A DNA stretch of 64,000 bases from Candidatus Rifleibacteriota bacterium (GCA_012517355.1 JAAYVD010000071.1:49610-113609); one strand, 5' to 3'. Positions 1 to 8,143 are shown, counted from the first letter of the stretch. Notes: generated by a model from the sequence alone, not told the origin. Program-made: numbers and translations.

Positions 1-1114
1 ATTCAAAGGCCCCGTCTTTCCCCACCTCACATCGGATCTGGTTGCTGGCATGGATGAGATCGAAGGAATCCGTTCCCAACACCAGGTTTTGGAGATCGCT
101 TGGGGCGCCCTGCTCATGGGAGATGCGCTCCGCAGCGAAATTGTCCAGCAAGCGGTTGGCATCTCCCAATTTCAGGGTGTGATAGTCCATGCAGAAGACC
201 AGCAGGGAATACCCGACGACCAGTGTCAGAATACCCTTTCCGTTGTCCCGCCATCGCCGACGGCCAAAGATGGCCAGGGCGGACATCCCAAGGAGTCCTC
301 CGAGGACTCCTGCCTTCGAACGGCATCCCAGCCAGGAAACGCCCACCAGGAAATGCATGGGAAGAACCGCCCAGCGCCGCCAATCCCTGCCGAACCAGAA
401 CAACCCAAAGGTCAGCACCATGATCATGCCCGAATAGCTTCCCATGTAATTCGGGTTGGGCATCAGGCCATAGACCCAACTCTTCCCGGACAGGAAACCG
501 ATTCCATCGGCAAAGGCGGGAAACCTCGATGGAACGATCAAATGCCTCCCCCACGAGGTTCGCAGCAGGTCATGCCCGGCAAACTGGCAGAGGCCCAGCA
601 GGGAAATGACCGAGGCCCCCGCCAGGACTGCCCCAAACAACCACCGGACAAAACGGGGCGATTTTCCTTCCTGCAGGCAAATGCTGGCGAGAAGGGCATA
701 ACTCACCAGGACCAAAGTGCCTTCGCACCGGTCTGGACTTCCTTGGAGGGCCAGCCCTGGACTATCGGAAAAGAGTGTGGAAGCAATCGCGAGAAACCCA
801 TAACAGGCCAGGGGATACACATGCCAGGACCAGGGCTCCTTTCCCCTTTTCCCAAGGAAAGTCCAACCGATCGCCCCGGCCAGCAATATCAACCAACGCG
901 ACCGGTAGAAGGCAAAGAAATCCCAATTTTCCTTGGTGCCGATCCAGAAGGGAATCTGCTCTGGGAGGAGAGGAACGATCCGCATATACACGATCAACGG
1001 GATGCAGAAAACCAGGACAATCACCAGAGCGGGAACCGGATTTGCCCGGAAGTCCGCTCCGGAATCCCCGTCCTTTGGCCCTTCCCCCATCCCGGCCGGA
1101 ACCTTTTCATCCAT
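1..1114 (-). CDS. O-antigen ligase/polymerase-like membrane protein, 3' end cut by the window edge
   Basis: The minus strand is open from an ATG at 1114 to base 1 with no stop, so the C-terminal part lies outside the window. A Shine-Dalgarno AAGGGG (1122-1127) sits 7 nt before the ATG. The protein has several hydrophobic segments and reads in parallel with its neighbour at 1308-3149. Shared blocks include RCEGTLVLVSYALLA, LCQFAGHDLLRTSWG and MPNPNYMGSYSG, followed by a soluble loop starting near residue 320. The PNPN-containing segment and this topology fit the Wzy_C/O-antigen ligase family of inner-membrane enzymes that join or transfer lipid-linked glycans. The two genes appear to be tandem paralogs. 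The exact substrate cannot be inferred; a pilin glycosylase role (PglL type) is possible because prepilin genes follow upstream in the same direction. Confidence 0.7.
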   Translation of the reverse strand, partial: MDEKVPAGMGEGPKDGDSGADFRANPVPALVIVLVFCIPLIVYMRIVPLLPEQIPFWIGTKENWDFFAFYRSRWLILLAGAIGWTFLGKRGKEPWSWHVYPLACYGFLAIASTLFSDSPGLALQGSPDRCEGTLVLVSYALLASICLQEGKSPRFVRWLFGAVLAGASVISLLGLCQFAGHDLLRTSWGRHLIVPSRFPAFADGIGFLSGKSWVYGLMPNPNYMGSYSGMIMVLTFGLFWFGRDWRRWAVLPMHFLVGVSWLGCRSKAGVLGGLLGMSALAIFGRRRWRDNGKGILTLVVGYSLLVFCMDYHTLKLGDANRLLDNFAAERISHEQGAPSDLQNLVLGTDSFDLIHASNQIRCEVGKDGAFE

Positions 1115-1307
1115 TGGGCAGCCCCTTGAGAGAAAATGCTGAACATGGCGGTGAGGATCTGCGTTTTGGCCCCAACCGCCATGGGCAACCACCTCGGCAG
1201 GGAGATCCGGAGGATGCCCTTGGCCGCGCGGCACCCACCGGTGGCCACGCCACAGCGAAGCCCCCGCGAACCCTTGAGAAGCATACCCTATTCATGCTGG
1301 AGAATGC

Positions 1308-3149
1308 CTATCCTTCCCTGGGTCCGGCGGGCTCGGCCTCGAGGGAACGGTTCACCCCGATCCCGGTGCCCAGGAGGGCCCAGAAGACCGGTGCCACCGA
1401 GACGACACTGTCATTGAACACTCCGGCCACGAGATAGGAAAAAACCGCCATGGCCAGACACAGCCCGACACTCTCTCGCCAATCCTCGAAGGAAGCAGTC
1501 CAATACAGGCGAACGGACTGCCCCAGATAGGCACCGAACAGGATCAGAAGGACCAGCAACGAAGTGACGCCGGTGTTCACCGCAATCTGAAGGTAGAGAT
1601 TGTGTGGCTTGTCGATGAACAATCCGATGGGGTAGTCGGCGCGCAGCAAGCCGAGGAAATCCGTCTGTGGAAAATGGTAGAGGAACATGTCCGCCCCGAA
1701 CCCCAGGAACAGGGTATCCCGAAGCAAGGGCAGGGTCCTCGACCAGATGAATCCCCTGCCGTTCCCCCACCGGTCATTCCCGGAAAAACCCCATTTTTCC
1801 ACCGGCCGCAGGATCTGTTCGCGTCCAAGAGCGTCGAGGAAGCGAAACCCATCCGGGGTGTATTTCACATGAACCCGCTGTTCCAACCTCTTGATCTGGA
1901 GGATCCGGGCCTCGGTGGCAATCTTGACCAGAATGCCATGAAACTCACCAGGGGGAAAAACGATTTCGCTTCCCTTGAGTTCGAAGGGAACCCCCTCCCC
2001 TTTGGCATTCCGGAAGATGAACGCACCGTCACGTTGCTCAACCCTGATACGGTTCGTTCGGTAGATCACCTCGACCGAATCCGAGGCCAGGACCACGTTC
2101 TCGAAATCCGGTGGCAGGCTTTGGGCATGAGAAATCCTTCGTGTGGAAAAGTCGTCGAACAGGCGCCTGGCGCTTTCCAGTCGCAGGGTTGCAAAGTCCA
2201 TGGCGAAAAGGACGGCAACCATGCCGAGTCCCAATCCCGCCAGCAGTCCGAGGCGGCCTTTGAGTCGCCGCCTGCCGATGACCAGCAACCCCAAGCAACC
2301 GCATCCCAACCCCAGCATCCCCGCCTTGGACCGGGAACCCGATAAAACAACGAATTGCAGCAGGAACAACAGAACCAGCCAGAGCTTTCTGGGAACCCCC
2401 GGCAGGAAGATCACCCCCGACAGCACCAGCAAAACCATGGGGACAAAGCTGCCCAGATTGTTCGGGTTGGGAAAGGTCCCGAACATGCTGCCTGCCCCGG
2501 CCGAAAACTGAAGAAAGGGAGCCCGGTCATGATCGCGGAAAGGGAGAATGAGTTCTTTTCCCCATTGGGTCTGAAAAGGATCGTGGCCTAGGAATTGGGC
2601 GATGCCGACGATGGCAATGACGCAAGAGGCGGCCATCAAAACGCCAAGCAACCATTTCACGCTGGCGCGGTCATTGGCTTGGTTGATGCACAGGAAGCAC
2701 GTTCCTACATACGAAAGCAAGACGAACAAGCCTTCATATCGACCGGGCGCCCCCCAAAGGGTGGGCCCCGGGGTTTCGGAAAACATGGTCGAAAGAATCG
2801 CCAGAACGGCGAAAAGGAACAGGGGAACATTGAACCACGTCTGGCAGTAGCGACGCCCCTGAAAAAAGAAAAGGGCCATTCCCGTACCTGCGAAAAGGCA
2901 AAGCCACATCGCTCTGACGCAGGAGAAAAGGTCCCGGTCCTCGGCCAGGCCGATCCAACGACTGGCCTCGAACCCGGTCAGGACGACCGGGTGCTGGTAA
3001 ACGATCAGGGGGACGATCCCGACAACGCCCAGGATCGGAAAAAGGCTTCCCCAGCCCAACGGGCCACCCGGCGCCAACCGCTCATCCGCCCTTGGGGGGG
3101 GGGGTGATAGCATGGGGAGGAGGATACCACGCTCGAGGGAAGGAGGCAA
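1308..3149 (-). CDS. O-antigen ligase/polymerase-like membrane protein (possible PglL-type oligosaccharyltransferase)
   Basis: This 613-residue protein has about ten hydrophobic segments. FPNPNNLGSF and SGSRSKAGML lie in the conserved Wzy_C core. A large soluble loop of roughly 150 residues follows, and KPHNLYLQIAVNTGV near residue 530 is the typical PHN motif of O-antigen ligases. The family acts at the periplasmic face of the inner membrane on undecaprenyl-linked glycans. The start is uncertain: TTG at 3149 has GGAAGGA upstream, while ATG at 3113 lacks a clear ribosome site. It is a paralog of the truncated gene downstream (1-1114). The neighbouring prepilin genes make O-glycosylation of pilins one candidate role, but lipopolysaccharide assembly is equally possible. 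Confidence 0.78.
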   Translation of the reverse strand: MPPSLERGILLPMLSPPPPRADERLAPGGPLGWGSLFPILGVVGIVPLIVYQHPVVLTGFEASRWIGLAEDRDLFSCVRAMWLCLFAGTGMALFFFQGRRYCQTWFNVPLFLFAVLAILSTMFSETPGPTLWGAPGRYEGLFVLLSYVGTCFLCINQANDRASVKWLLGVLMAASCVIAIVGIAQFLGHDPFQTQWGKELILPFRDHDRAPFLQFSAGAGSMFGTFPNPNNLGSFVPMVLLVLSGVIFLPGVPRKLWLVLLFLLQFVVLSGSRSKAGMLGLGCGCLGLLVIGRRRLKGRLGLLAGLGLGMVAVLFAMDFATLRLESARRLFDDFSTRRISHAQSLPPDFENVVLASDSVEVIYRTNRIRVEQRDGAFIFRNAKGEGVPFELKGSEIVFPPGEFHGILVKIATEARILQIKRLEQRVHVKYTPDGFRFLDALGREQILRPVEKWGFSGNDRWGNGRGFIWSRTLPLLRDTLFLGFGADMFLYHFPQTDFLGLLRADYPIGLFIDKPHNLYLQIAVNTGVTSLLVLLILFGAYLGQSVRLYWTASFEDWRESVGLCLAMAVFSYLVAGVFNDSVVSVAPVFWALLGTGIGVNRSLEAEPAGPREG

Positions 3150-3212
3150 TGGAGGGTTCCTTCCAGGAGGAATGGTCCATCCGTTCCCCAGATCTTGGAG
3201 GTCGAACCGCCC

Positions 3213-3923
3213 CTATTGGGCTGCCTGGATGACCGTCGCCTGGTCCGATTTGCAGGAGGTTCCCCCCACATCGACAATGGTGTTCACGGAGGAAATCGAA
3301 ATCGTGTCAAAACCAAGGCGGAACGCGGGATTTGCCCCGAAATCCAGAGTGAGCCGAACCGCCCGGTCGTTGTCGGAGAAGGCAGGCGCGGAATAATCGT
3401 TGGCCGGATTCCCGCTTGAATAGATGAAATCCCCGGTAGCGGCGGAAAGGCTGGGCCCGTCGCCCGGGTTGGTCCGCAGGGGCCGGGTGAACTTCAGCAG
3501 CAGGCGATCCCCTGTTTCCACCAGGAGATTCTTGTTGGTGTCTTCGAAATAGACCTTGGCCAAGGCCAAGGGTGGCCGGAAATCCATGGAGATGTCATCA
3601 GGAGAGTATTCGATCCGGTCAGTCCCTTTGGAGAAACAGATGGAGCGGGGTGAATCGACGACATACGGGCTTCCCCAGGGGTCGGCCATGGCTTTGCTCA
3701 GGTAGGGGCCCACGAGATCGTTGAGGTCGGTACGCGAATAGAGAGAAGGATGATCGATCTCCCAGCGCACCAAGGCATGCCGAATTTCGTCAAGATCCTG
3801 CTTGGCGCGGGAAATCCGCGAGTCCTCGATGTATTGCAGGGCATAGGGAAGGGCGGCACCCGCAAGGATGGCGATGATGGTGACCACGATGATCAACTCG
3901 ATGAGGGTGAACCCCGAACGCAT
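3213..3923 (-). CDS. GspG-like prepilin with C-terminal Ig-like extension
   Basis: The 236-residue protein starts at ATG 3923 behind GGGAGG. It has the shortest class-III leader, MRSG, then FTLIELIIVVTIIAIL, so prepilin peptidase should cut between Gly and Phe and methylate the Phe; Glu5 is present. A GspG-type core follows (DPWGSPYVV and a YS-like turn). After about residue 125 there is a second domain that begins PPLALAKVYFEDTNKN and contains LLLKFTRPL, resembling the SbsA/Big_5 Ig-like fold. The protein ends in a Q-x-x-VIQ-type motif shared by the whole gene set. It is the last gene of the pilin run, separated from the upstream pilin by a 62-nt spacer holding a strong hairpin (3948-3975), so its expression may be lower than that of the others. 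Confidence 0.85.
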   Translation of the reverse strand: MRSGFTLIELIIVVTIIAILAGAALPYALQYIEDSRISRAKQDLDEIRHALVRWEIDHPSLYSRTDLNDLVGPYLSKAMADPWGSPYVVDSPRSICFSKGTDRIEYSPDDISMDFRPPLALAKVYFEDTNKNLLVETGDRLLLKFTRPLRTNPGDGPSLSAATGDFIYSSGNPANDYSAPAFSDNDRAVRLTLDFGANPAFRLGFDTISISSVNTIVDVGGTSCKSDQATVIQAAQ

Positions 3924-3947
3924 GCGACCTCCCCTAAAATGGAAACA

Positions 3948-3975
3948 GCTTCCGGCGGGGTGACCCGCCGGAAGC
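3948..3975 (-). terminator. Perfect hairpin between two prepilin genes (terminator or attenuator)
   Basis: The arms GCTTCCGGCGGG and CCCGCCGGAAGC are perfectly complementary over 12 bp around a GTGA loop. In the minus direction the stem is followed by a T-rich stretch (TGTTTCCATTTT). It lies between the stop of the pilin at 3986 and the start at 3923. It could end most transcripts after the upstream pilin, or stabilise that mRNA's 3' end, giving unequal amounts of the two proteins. Confidence 0.65.
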
Positions 3976-3985
3976 ACAGGAGAAC

Positions 3986-4714
3986 TTACTGAAGAGCCTG
4001 AATCGTAACTTGGTTGCCCAAGGGGGTATTCGGGCCGTAAGGCGCAACCGCCTGATCTTTGACGGTAGCACCACTGCAAATGAGGCTATCCCGCCCAGGA
4101 ACAAACGCAGAAGGCGGGGACACGACAACTAGAACATTTCGGGAATTGGCGGTGGTGGTTCCAGCCAAATCTCCTGCAGCAACCTGGCTACCAGCGATGA
4201 CGAAATTGAAATCCGATTCGGTAATTACCGCAGCTGCCAAGGGCCGAGTAAAGCGAAGGCTGATCTGATCGGGGGTTCCGACTGTCCCGCTCTTGTCGGA
4301 ATCGATCCAGTAAGCCTTGGTCATGGCCAGAGGGGGGCGGAAATCGACGGTGATGTTGTCTGCATTGACCGCATCGGTCCACGTGGTCGAGTTGATCGCC
4401 CGATCCGGGCCGGCAGAGACGACGATGGAGTTGGATTCAGAGATCTGATAAGGGGTCCCCCAAGGATCGATCAGGGCTTTGGCCAAGTAGGGACCGACAA
4501 GTTTGGTGATGTTGGTCTCGGTATTGGGCCAAGAGGTCCCCTTGTCGATTTCGTAGCGAATCAGGGCGTTCTTGATTTCGGTCAGATCGGCCTTGACCCG
4601 GGAAATACGGGCATCTTCGATATATTCCTGGACATAGGGAATGGCCGCGCCGGCCAGAATGGCGATGATCGTCACGACGATCAACAGTTCGATGAGCGTG
4701 AAACCTCGTTTCAT
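3986..4714 (-). CDS. GspG-like prepilin with C-terminal Ig-like extension (candidate major pilin)
   Basis: The 242-residue protein starts at ATG 4714 behind GGAGG. The leader is MKRG and the mature N terminus FTLIELLIVVTIIAIL, with Glu5. DPWGTPYQI marks the GspG/major pilin core, and the second half (PPLAMTKAYWIDSDKS, then ISLRFTRPL) is the same added domain as in its neighbours. It differs from the other five in having its own sigma-54-type promoter (4845-4860), an AT-rich leader of roughly 120 nt, and a strong hairpin directly after its stop. These features suggest a separately regulated, abundantly made subunit. Known analogy: PilR/RpoN drives major pilin genes in several bacteria. Which pilus or pseudopilus it builds is not known. 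Confidence 0.85.
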   Translation of the reverse strand: MKRGFTLIELLIVVTIIAILAGAAIPYVQEYIEDARISRVKADLTEIKNALIRYEIDKGTSWPNTETNITKLVGPYLAKALIDPWGTPYQISESNSIVVSAGPDRAINSTTWTDAVNADNITVDFRPPLAMTKAYWIDSDKSGTVGTPDQISLRFTRPLAAAVITESDFNFVIAGSQVAAGDLAGTTTANSRNVLVVVSPPSAFVPGRDSLICSGATVKDQAVAPYGPNTPLGNQVTIQALQ

Positions 4715-4844
4715 GATACCTAACCTCCGTCTCGGAAATTCAGTGTGCATTTTGCACGAACCAAGGACAACCCCCAAATCCTTACGCTCTTACACCTCCT
4801 TATCGATTGTCTTCTACTTTGGAATTCTCTCGCAACAAAATTGC

Positions 4845-4860
4845 AGCAAAACCCATGCCA
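4845..4860 (-). promoter_or_regulatory. Sigma-54 (RpoN) -24/-12 promoter
   Basis: On the minus strand TGGCATGGGTTTTGCT matches the consensus TGGCAC-N5-TTGCW, with GG and GC separated by exactly 10 nt. Predicted transcription starts near 4834, leaving about 120 nt of leader before the ATG at 4714. An rpoN gene is in the same locus (14911-16389). No activator gene is visible in the window. Confidence 0.72.
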
Positions 4861-4862
4861 TA

Positions 4863-5606
4863 TTATTGAGGCAAAATCCGGACATTCTGGTCACTGATGC
4901 ATTTGTTAGGGGTGGGCTGGGCCTGGTCAATGATGCCATTCCCAGCCACGACGTTCACCGAATCCTGCCCCGCCGTGAAGACATTGGCGGTCCCCACGTC
5001 ATACACCAGGGTTCTCGTCGCGACGATCTGCACCGACGAAGAAACCACCAGATTGCTGAGGCTGGTCAGCACTCCTCCCACCGTCGCGGCCAGCATGGGA
5101 CCGATTTCCGAGATTTCATCGAAACTGGTAACGTCATTCCCCAGCTTCCGACTGAAGGAAAGCTGCAATTGGTCGGGGGTGTTCTGGACATCCACCGCAC
5201 CGCTCTGGTTCCGGTCGACCCACTTGACGGTCACCAGCGCAAGGGGAGGCTGGTAGGGGAAGTTGATGTTATCGAGGCGATCCGCGGTCGTGTTCGATTT
5301 GCGGTCAGGCCCCGAGGAATACACGATCCCGGCTTCCGGATCGACGATGTAGGAAACGCCCCAGGGATCGATGGGGGCCTTGTTCAGATAGCGGCCGGTC
5401 AGGTCGGAAACATCGGTCTTGACGTAATCCCCCTCCCGGGTTTCGTAGACGGCCAAAGCCCGGGCGATCTCTTCCAGGTCGGCTTTGGCCTTGGCCACCC
5501 GGGATTCCTCCACGTAATTCTGAACGTAAGGGAGGGCGGCCCCGGCCAATACAGCAAGAATGGTGATGACAACGAGCAATTCGATCAAGGTGAATCCTGA
5601 TTTCAC
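4863..5606 (-). CDS. GspG-like prepilin with C-terminal Ig-like extension, tandem paralog A
   Basis: The 247-residue protein starts at GTG 5606, 8 nt after AGGAGG; the TTG two codons earlier is too close to that site. Leader MKSG, mature N terminus FTLIELLVVITILAVL with Glu5. The core carries DPWGVSYIV and YSSGPDRK, as in GspG, where this region binds calcium. The second domain begins PPLALVTVKWVDRNQSG, includes LQLSFSRKL, and ends CISDQNVRILPQ. DRNQSGAVD resembles a calcium-binding loop. It is nearly the same as the two genes upstream (5619-6362 and 6375-7118) in both length and sequence. The gap to its upstream neighbour is only 12 nt, so they are cotranscribed. Confidence 0.87.
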   Translation of the reverse strand: MKSGFTLIELLVVITILAVLAGAALPYVQNYVEESRVAKAKADLEEIARALAVYETREGDYVKTDVSDLTGRYLNKAPIDPWGVSYIVDPEAGIVYSSGPDRKSNTTADRLDNINFPYQPPLALVTVKWVDRNQSGAVDVQNTPDQLQLSFSRKLGNDVTSFDEISEIGPMLAATVGGVLTSLSNLVVSSSVQIVATRTLVYDVGTANVFTAGQDSVNVVAGNGIIDQAQPTPNKCISDQNVRILPQ

Positions 5607-5618
5607 GGGCAAATCCTC

Positions 5619-6362
5619 CTATTGAGGCAAAATGAGTACGGCTTGGTCACTCAGACATTTGTTGGCGGTAGGCACCGCGTTGTCCTGCAGGGTATTCCCC
5701 GATTTCACGGTCACCGAATCCTGGCCTGCGGTAAAGGCATTCGTGGTGGAGACGTCGTAGACAAGGGTCTTCGATGCCACGATCTGGATGGAAGGCGGAG
5801 TGACCAGCCCGCTGAAAAGGCCGATGACCCCATTGGTGGTGGCGGCAAGCAGCGCATCCACTTCGGTGACCTCGTCGAGACTCGCAACGAGGTTGGCCAG
5901 TCGCCGGCTGAAGGTCAGCTGAAGCTGGTCAGGGGTGTTCTGGGTATCGACTGCCCCGCTCTGATTGCGATCGACCCATTTGACACTGACCAGCGCCAAG
6001 GGCGGCTGGTACGGAAAAATGATATCGTCGAGCTTTTCCGCGGTGCTCGATGATTTCCGGTTGGGGCCCATGGAATACACGGTGCCGGCCTGGGTCGCAA
6101 CCACGTAAGAAACACCCCAAGGATCGATGGGTGACTTGTTCAAATACCGACCGGTAAGATCTGAGACATCGGACTTGGAATACTCCCCTTCCCGAGTCTC
6201 ATAAACGGCTAAGGCCCGGGCAATTTCTTCGAGGTCTGCTTTGGCTTTGGCAACCCGGGATTCCTCCACGTAATTCTGCACGTAGGGGAGGGCCGCCCCG
6301 GCCAACACCGCAAGGATGGTAATGACGACGAGAAGTTCGATCAGGGTGAATCCGGATTTCAC
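5619..6362 (-). CDS. GspG-like prepilin with C-terminal Ig-like extension, tandem paralog B
   Basis: The 247-residue protein starts at GTG 6362 behind GGAGG. The N-terminal 95 residues are almost identical to paralogs A and C (leader MKSG, FTLIELLVVITILAVL, VEESRVAKAKADLEEI). The C-terminal domain differs most in the stretch SLDEVTEVDALLAATTNG, and the end CLSDQAVLILPQ is conserved. Length is the same as paralogs A and C. This pattern, a constant N terminus with a variable patch in the C-terminal domain, suggests recent duplication followed by divergence of the exposed surface. Spacers on both sides are 12 nt. Confidence 0.87.
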   Translation of the reverse strand: MKSGFTLIELLVVITILAVLAGAALPYVQNYVEESRVAKAKADLEEIARALAVYETREGEYSKSDVSDLTGRYLNKSPIDPWGVSYVVATQAGTVYSMGPNRKSSSTAEKLDDIIFPYQPPLALVSVKWVDRNQSGAVDTQNTPDQLQLTFSRRLANLVASLDEVTEVDALLAATTNGVIGLFSGLVTPPSIQIVASKTLVYDVSTTNAFTAGQDSVTVKSGNTLQDNAVPTANKCLSDQAVLILPQ

Positions 6363-6374
6363 GAGGTAAACCTC

Positions 6375-7118
6375 CTATTGAGGCAAAATGAGTACGGGTT
6401 GGTCACTGATGCACTTGTTGGCCGTGGGAACCGCGTTGTCCTGCAGGGTGTTCCCCGACTTCACATTCACCGAATCCTGGCCCGCGGTAAAGGCATTCGT
6501 GGTGGCGACGTCGTAGACCAGGGTCTTCGACGCCACGATCTGAACCGAAGTGGGGACGATCAAAGAACTGAGAAAGGCGATGCTTCCCCCGGTGGTGGCT
6601 GAAAGGAGGGCATCGACCTCGCCGATATCATCAAGACTTGCAACGGGGTTGGCCAGTTTCCGGCTGAAGGTCAGCTGAAGCTGGTCGGGGGTGTTCTGGG
6701 TGTCAACAGCCCCGCTTTGGTTGCGATCGACCCATTTGACACTAACCAGCGCCAAGGGCGGCTGGTACGGAAAAATGATATCGTCGAGCTTCTCCGCGGT
6801 GCTCGTTGATTTCCGGTCGGGGCCCTTGGAATAAACGGTCCCGGCTTGGGTGGCGACCACGTAGGAGACGCCCCAGGGATCGATGGGCGACTTGTTCAAA
6901 TACCGGCCTGTGAGATCGGAAACATCCGATTTCGAATACTCCCCTTCCCGTGTTTCGTAGACGGCCAGCGCCCGGGCGATTTCCTCGAGGTCGGACTTGG
7001 CCTTGGCCAGACGCGATTCAGCCACGTAGGCTTGCACATACGGCAGGGCGGCCCCCGCCAGGATGGCCAGGATGGTGATGACAACCAACAACTCGATCAG
7101 GGTGAATCCACGTTTCAT
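6375..7118 (-). CDS. GspG-like prepilin with C-terminal Ig-like extension, tandem paralog C
   Basis: The 247-residue protein starts at ATG 7118 (leader MKRG, FTLIELLVVITILAIL, Glu5). AAGGAG lies 12 nt upstream, a rather long spacing; TTG 7130 directly abuts that site and is less likely. The core and C-terminal domain are nearly identical to paralog B (YVVATQAGTVYSKGPDRK, then DRNQSGAVDTQNTPDQLQL), ending CISDQPVLILPQ. A variable patch (SLDDIGEVDALLSATTGG) again separates it from its sisters. It is followed by the next paralog after 12 nt and preceded by another pilin 40 nt upstream. Confidence 0.87.
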   Translation of the reverse strand: MKRGFTLIELLVVITILAILAGAALPYVQAYVAESRLAKAKSDLEEIARALAVYETREGEYSKSDVSDLTGRYLNKSPIDPWGVSYVVATQAGTVYSKGPDRKSTSTAEKLDDIIFPYQPPLALVSVKWVDRNQSGAVDTQNTPDQLQLTFSRKLANPVASLDDIGEVDALLSATTGGSIAFLSSLIVPTSVQIVASKTLVYDVATTNAFTAGQDSVNVKSGNTLQDNAVPTANKCISDQPVLILPQ

Positions 7119-7158
7119 GAGTCTCTGCAACTCCTTGCGAAGAAGGAAATAATGGCCA

Positions 7159-7887
7159 TCATTGAGGCTGAATCACGACGTCCTGGCGGGAAAGACACCG
7201 ATTCGGAACCCGCGATAAATCAAGCAGGTCGTTCCCATCATTCACGAGAAAGGTATCACTCCCCGGGACAAAGGCATCCACCACCCCGGTCGCCAATGGC
7301 AGTGTCAACCGCTTCTGGTCAGCCGAAAGGCTCACGGCATTCCAGGCAAACGCCGCGGAAAGGGTGGAAGTCCCGGTCATGGAAAAACAGGACAGCGACG
7401 CCCCCGAGCTGGTCAGAGCGGGCGAGGTCGTGGAGATCCCTCTCGAAAACGAAAGAACCACGAAATCCGGAGTATTCTGGGTATCCACTTTTCCCGTGTG
7501 GTTGGCATCGACCCAGGTCGCCTGGGTTAACGCCAGGAGAGGCTGATAGGGGAAAACGATATCATCGGCATTCAGCGGCACCCTGTCGGGACCACTGGAA
7601 TAAACCACCCCCGATCCTGTTGCCACAATGTAGGCTTTGCCCCATGGATCGAGGGGAGACTTTGACAAGTAGCGCCCGTCGAGCTGGAAGACGTCGGAGG
7701 CAGTGTAGGTTTTCTCGCGCATCTCATAAGTGGCCAGGGCGCGGCTGATCTCTTCGAGGTCGCTCTTCGCTTTGCTGATGCGGCTTTCCTGCACGTAGCT
7801 CTGGACATACGGAAGGGCGGCCCCGACCAGGACGGCCAGGATCGCAATCACCACCAGCAGCTCGATCAGGGTGAACCCGCGTCTCAA
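7159..7887 (-). CDS. GspG-like prepilin with C-terminal Ig-like extension, diverged paralog
   Basis: The likely start is TTG 7887 (leader MRRG), with GGAAAGGAA about 7 nt upstream. A GTG at 7911 would add eight residues but has no ribosome site. The mature N terminus is FTLIELLVVIAILAVL with Glu5. The core contains DPWGKAYIV and YSSGPDRV; the second domain starts PLLALTQATWVDANHTG, includes VVLSFSRGI and ends CLSRQDVVIQPQ. It is the first gene of the pilin run after a 281-nt spacer (7888-8168) that is AT-rich and contains an opposing sigma-54-like site and a palindrome. The minus-strand promoter for the run should lie there but could not be pinned down. Confidence 0.85.
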   Translation of the reverse strand: MRRGFTLIELLVVIAILAVLVGAALPYVQSYVQESRISKAKSDLEEISRALATYEMREKTYTASDVFQLDGRYLSKSPLDPWGKAYIVATGSGVVYSSGPDRVPLNADDIVFPYQPLLALTQATWVDANHTGKVDTQNTPDFVVLSFSRGISTTSPALTSSGASLSCFSMTGTSTLSAAFAWNAVSLSADQKRLTLPLATGVVDAFVPGSDTFLVNDGNDLLDLSRVPNRCLSRQDVVIQPQ

Positions 7888-7993
7888 AGGGTCATTCCTT
7901 TCCAGGTACACTGTGCGGCCCAGTCTACCAAGATCTCAGCCATTTGTCCCGAAAAATCGAAATCTCCTGGGTCCATCGCTCGATGTGTCATTT

Positions 7994-8009
7994 TGGCACG
8001 TCTAGTGCA
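7994..8009 (+). promoter_or_regulatory. Sigma-54-like -24/-12 site on the strand opposite to the pilin genes
   Basis: TTGGCACG-N4-GTGCA has GG (7995-7996) and GC (8007-8008) exactly 10 nt apart, close to the RpoN consensus. It points rightward, away from the pilin operon, into a spacer with no plus-strand gene. A transcript from it would begin near 8020 and reach a palindrome at 8114-8143. It may drive a small RNA or antisense RNA, or be a chance match. Confidence 0.5.
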
Positions 8010-8113
8010 AAAAAATAAATCATTTTTTATAACCGCAAGGGGCGTACCTGGAAAGAATCCCTGGAAAACTCTGAGAAACTTGTCATATCCGAATTTATGC
8101 CCCATTTTGCCGA

Positions 8114-8143
8114 GGAAAATTTCCCTGGCCAGGGAAAATTTCC
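8114..8143. repeat. 30-bp palindrome between pilin genes
   Basis: GGAAAATTTCCCTGG on one side pairs with CCAGGGAAAATTTCC on the other, 15 bp with a single mismatched pair and no loop. The surroundings are unusually AT-rich. There is no clear U-run on either side, so it could be an operator, a bidirectional RNA end, or the end of a transcript starting near 8020. Confidence 0.55.

Noticed and set aside
50..1129. Long plus-strand open frame of 359 codons
   Set aside because: The opposite strand encodes a clear membrane protein with homology to its neighbour. The plus frame is Gln/Pro/Gly-rich, with no recognisable fold.
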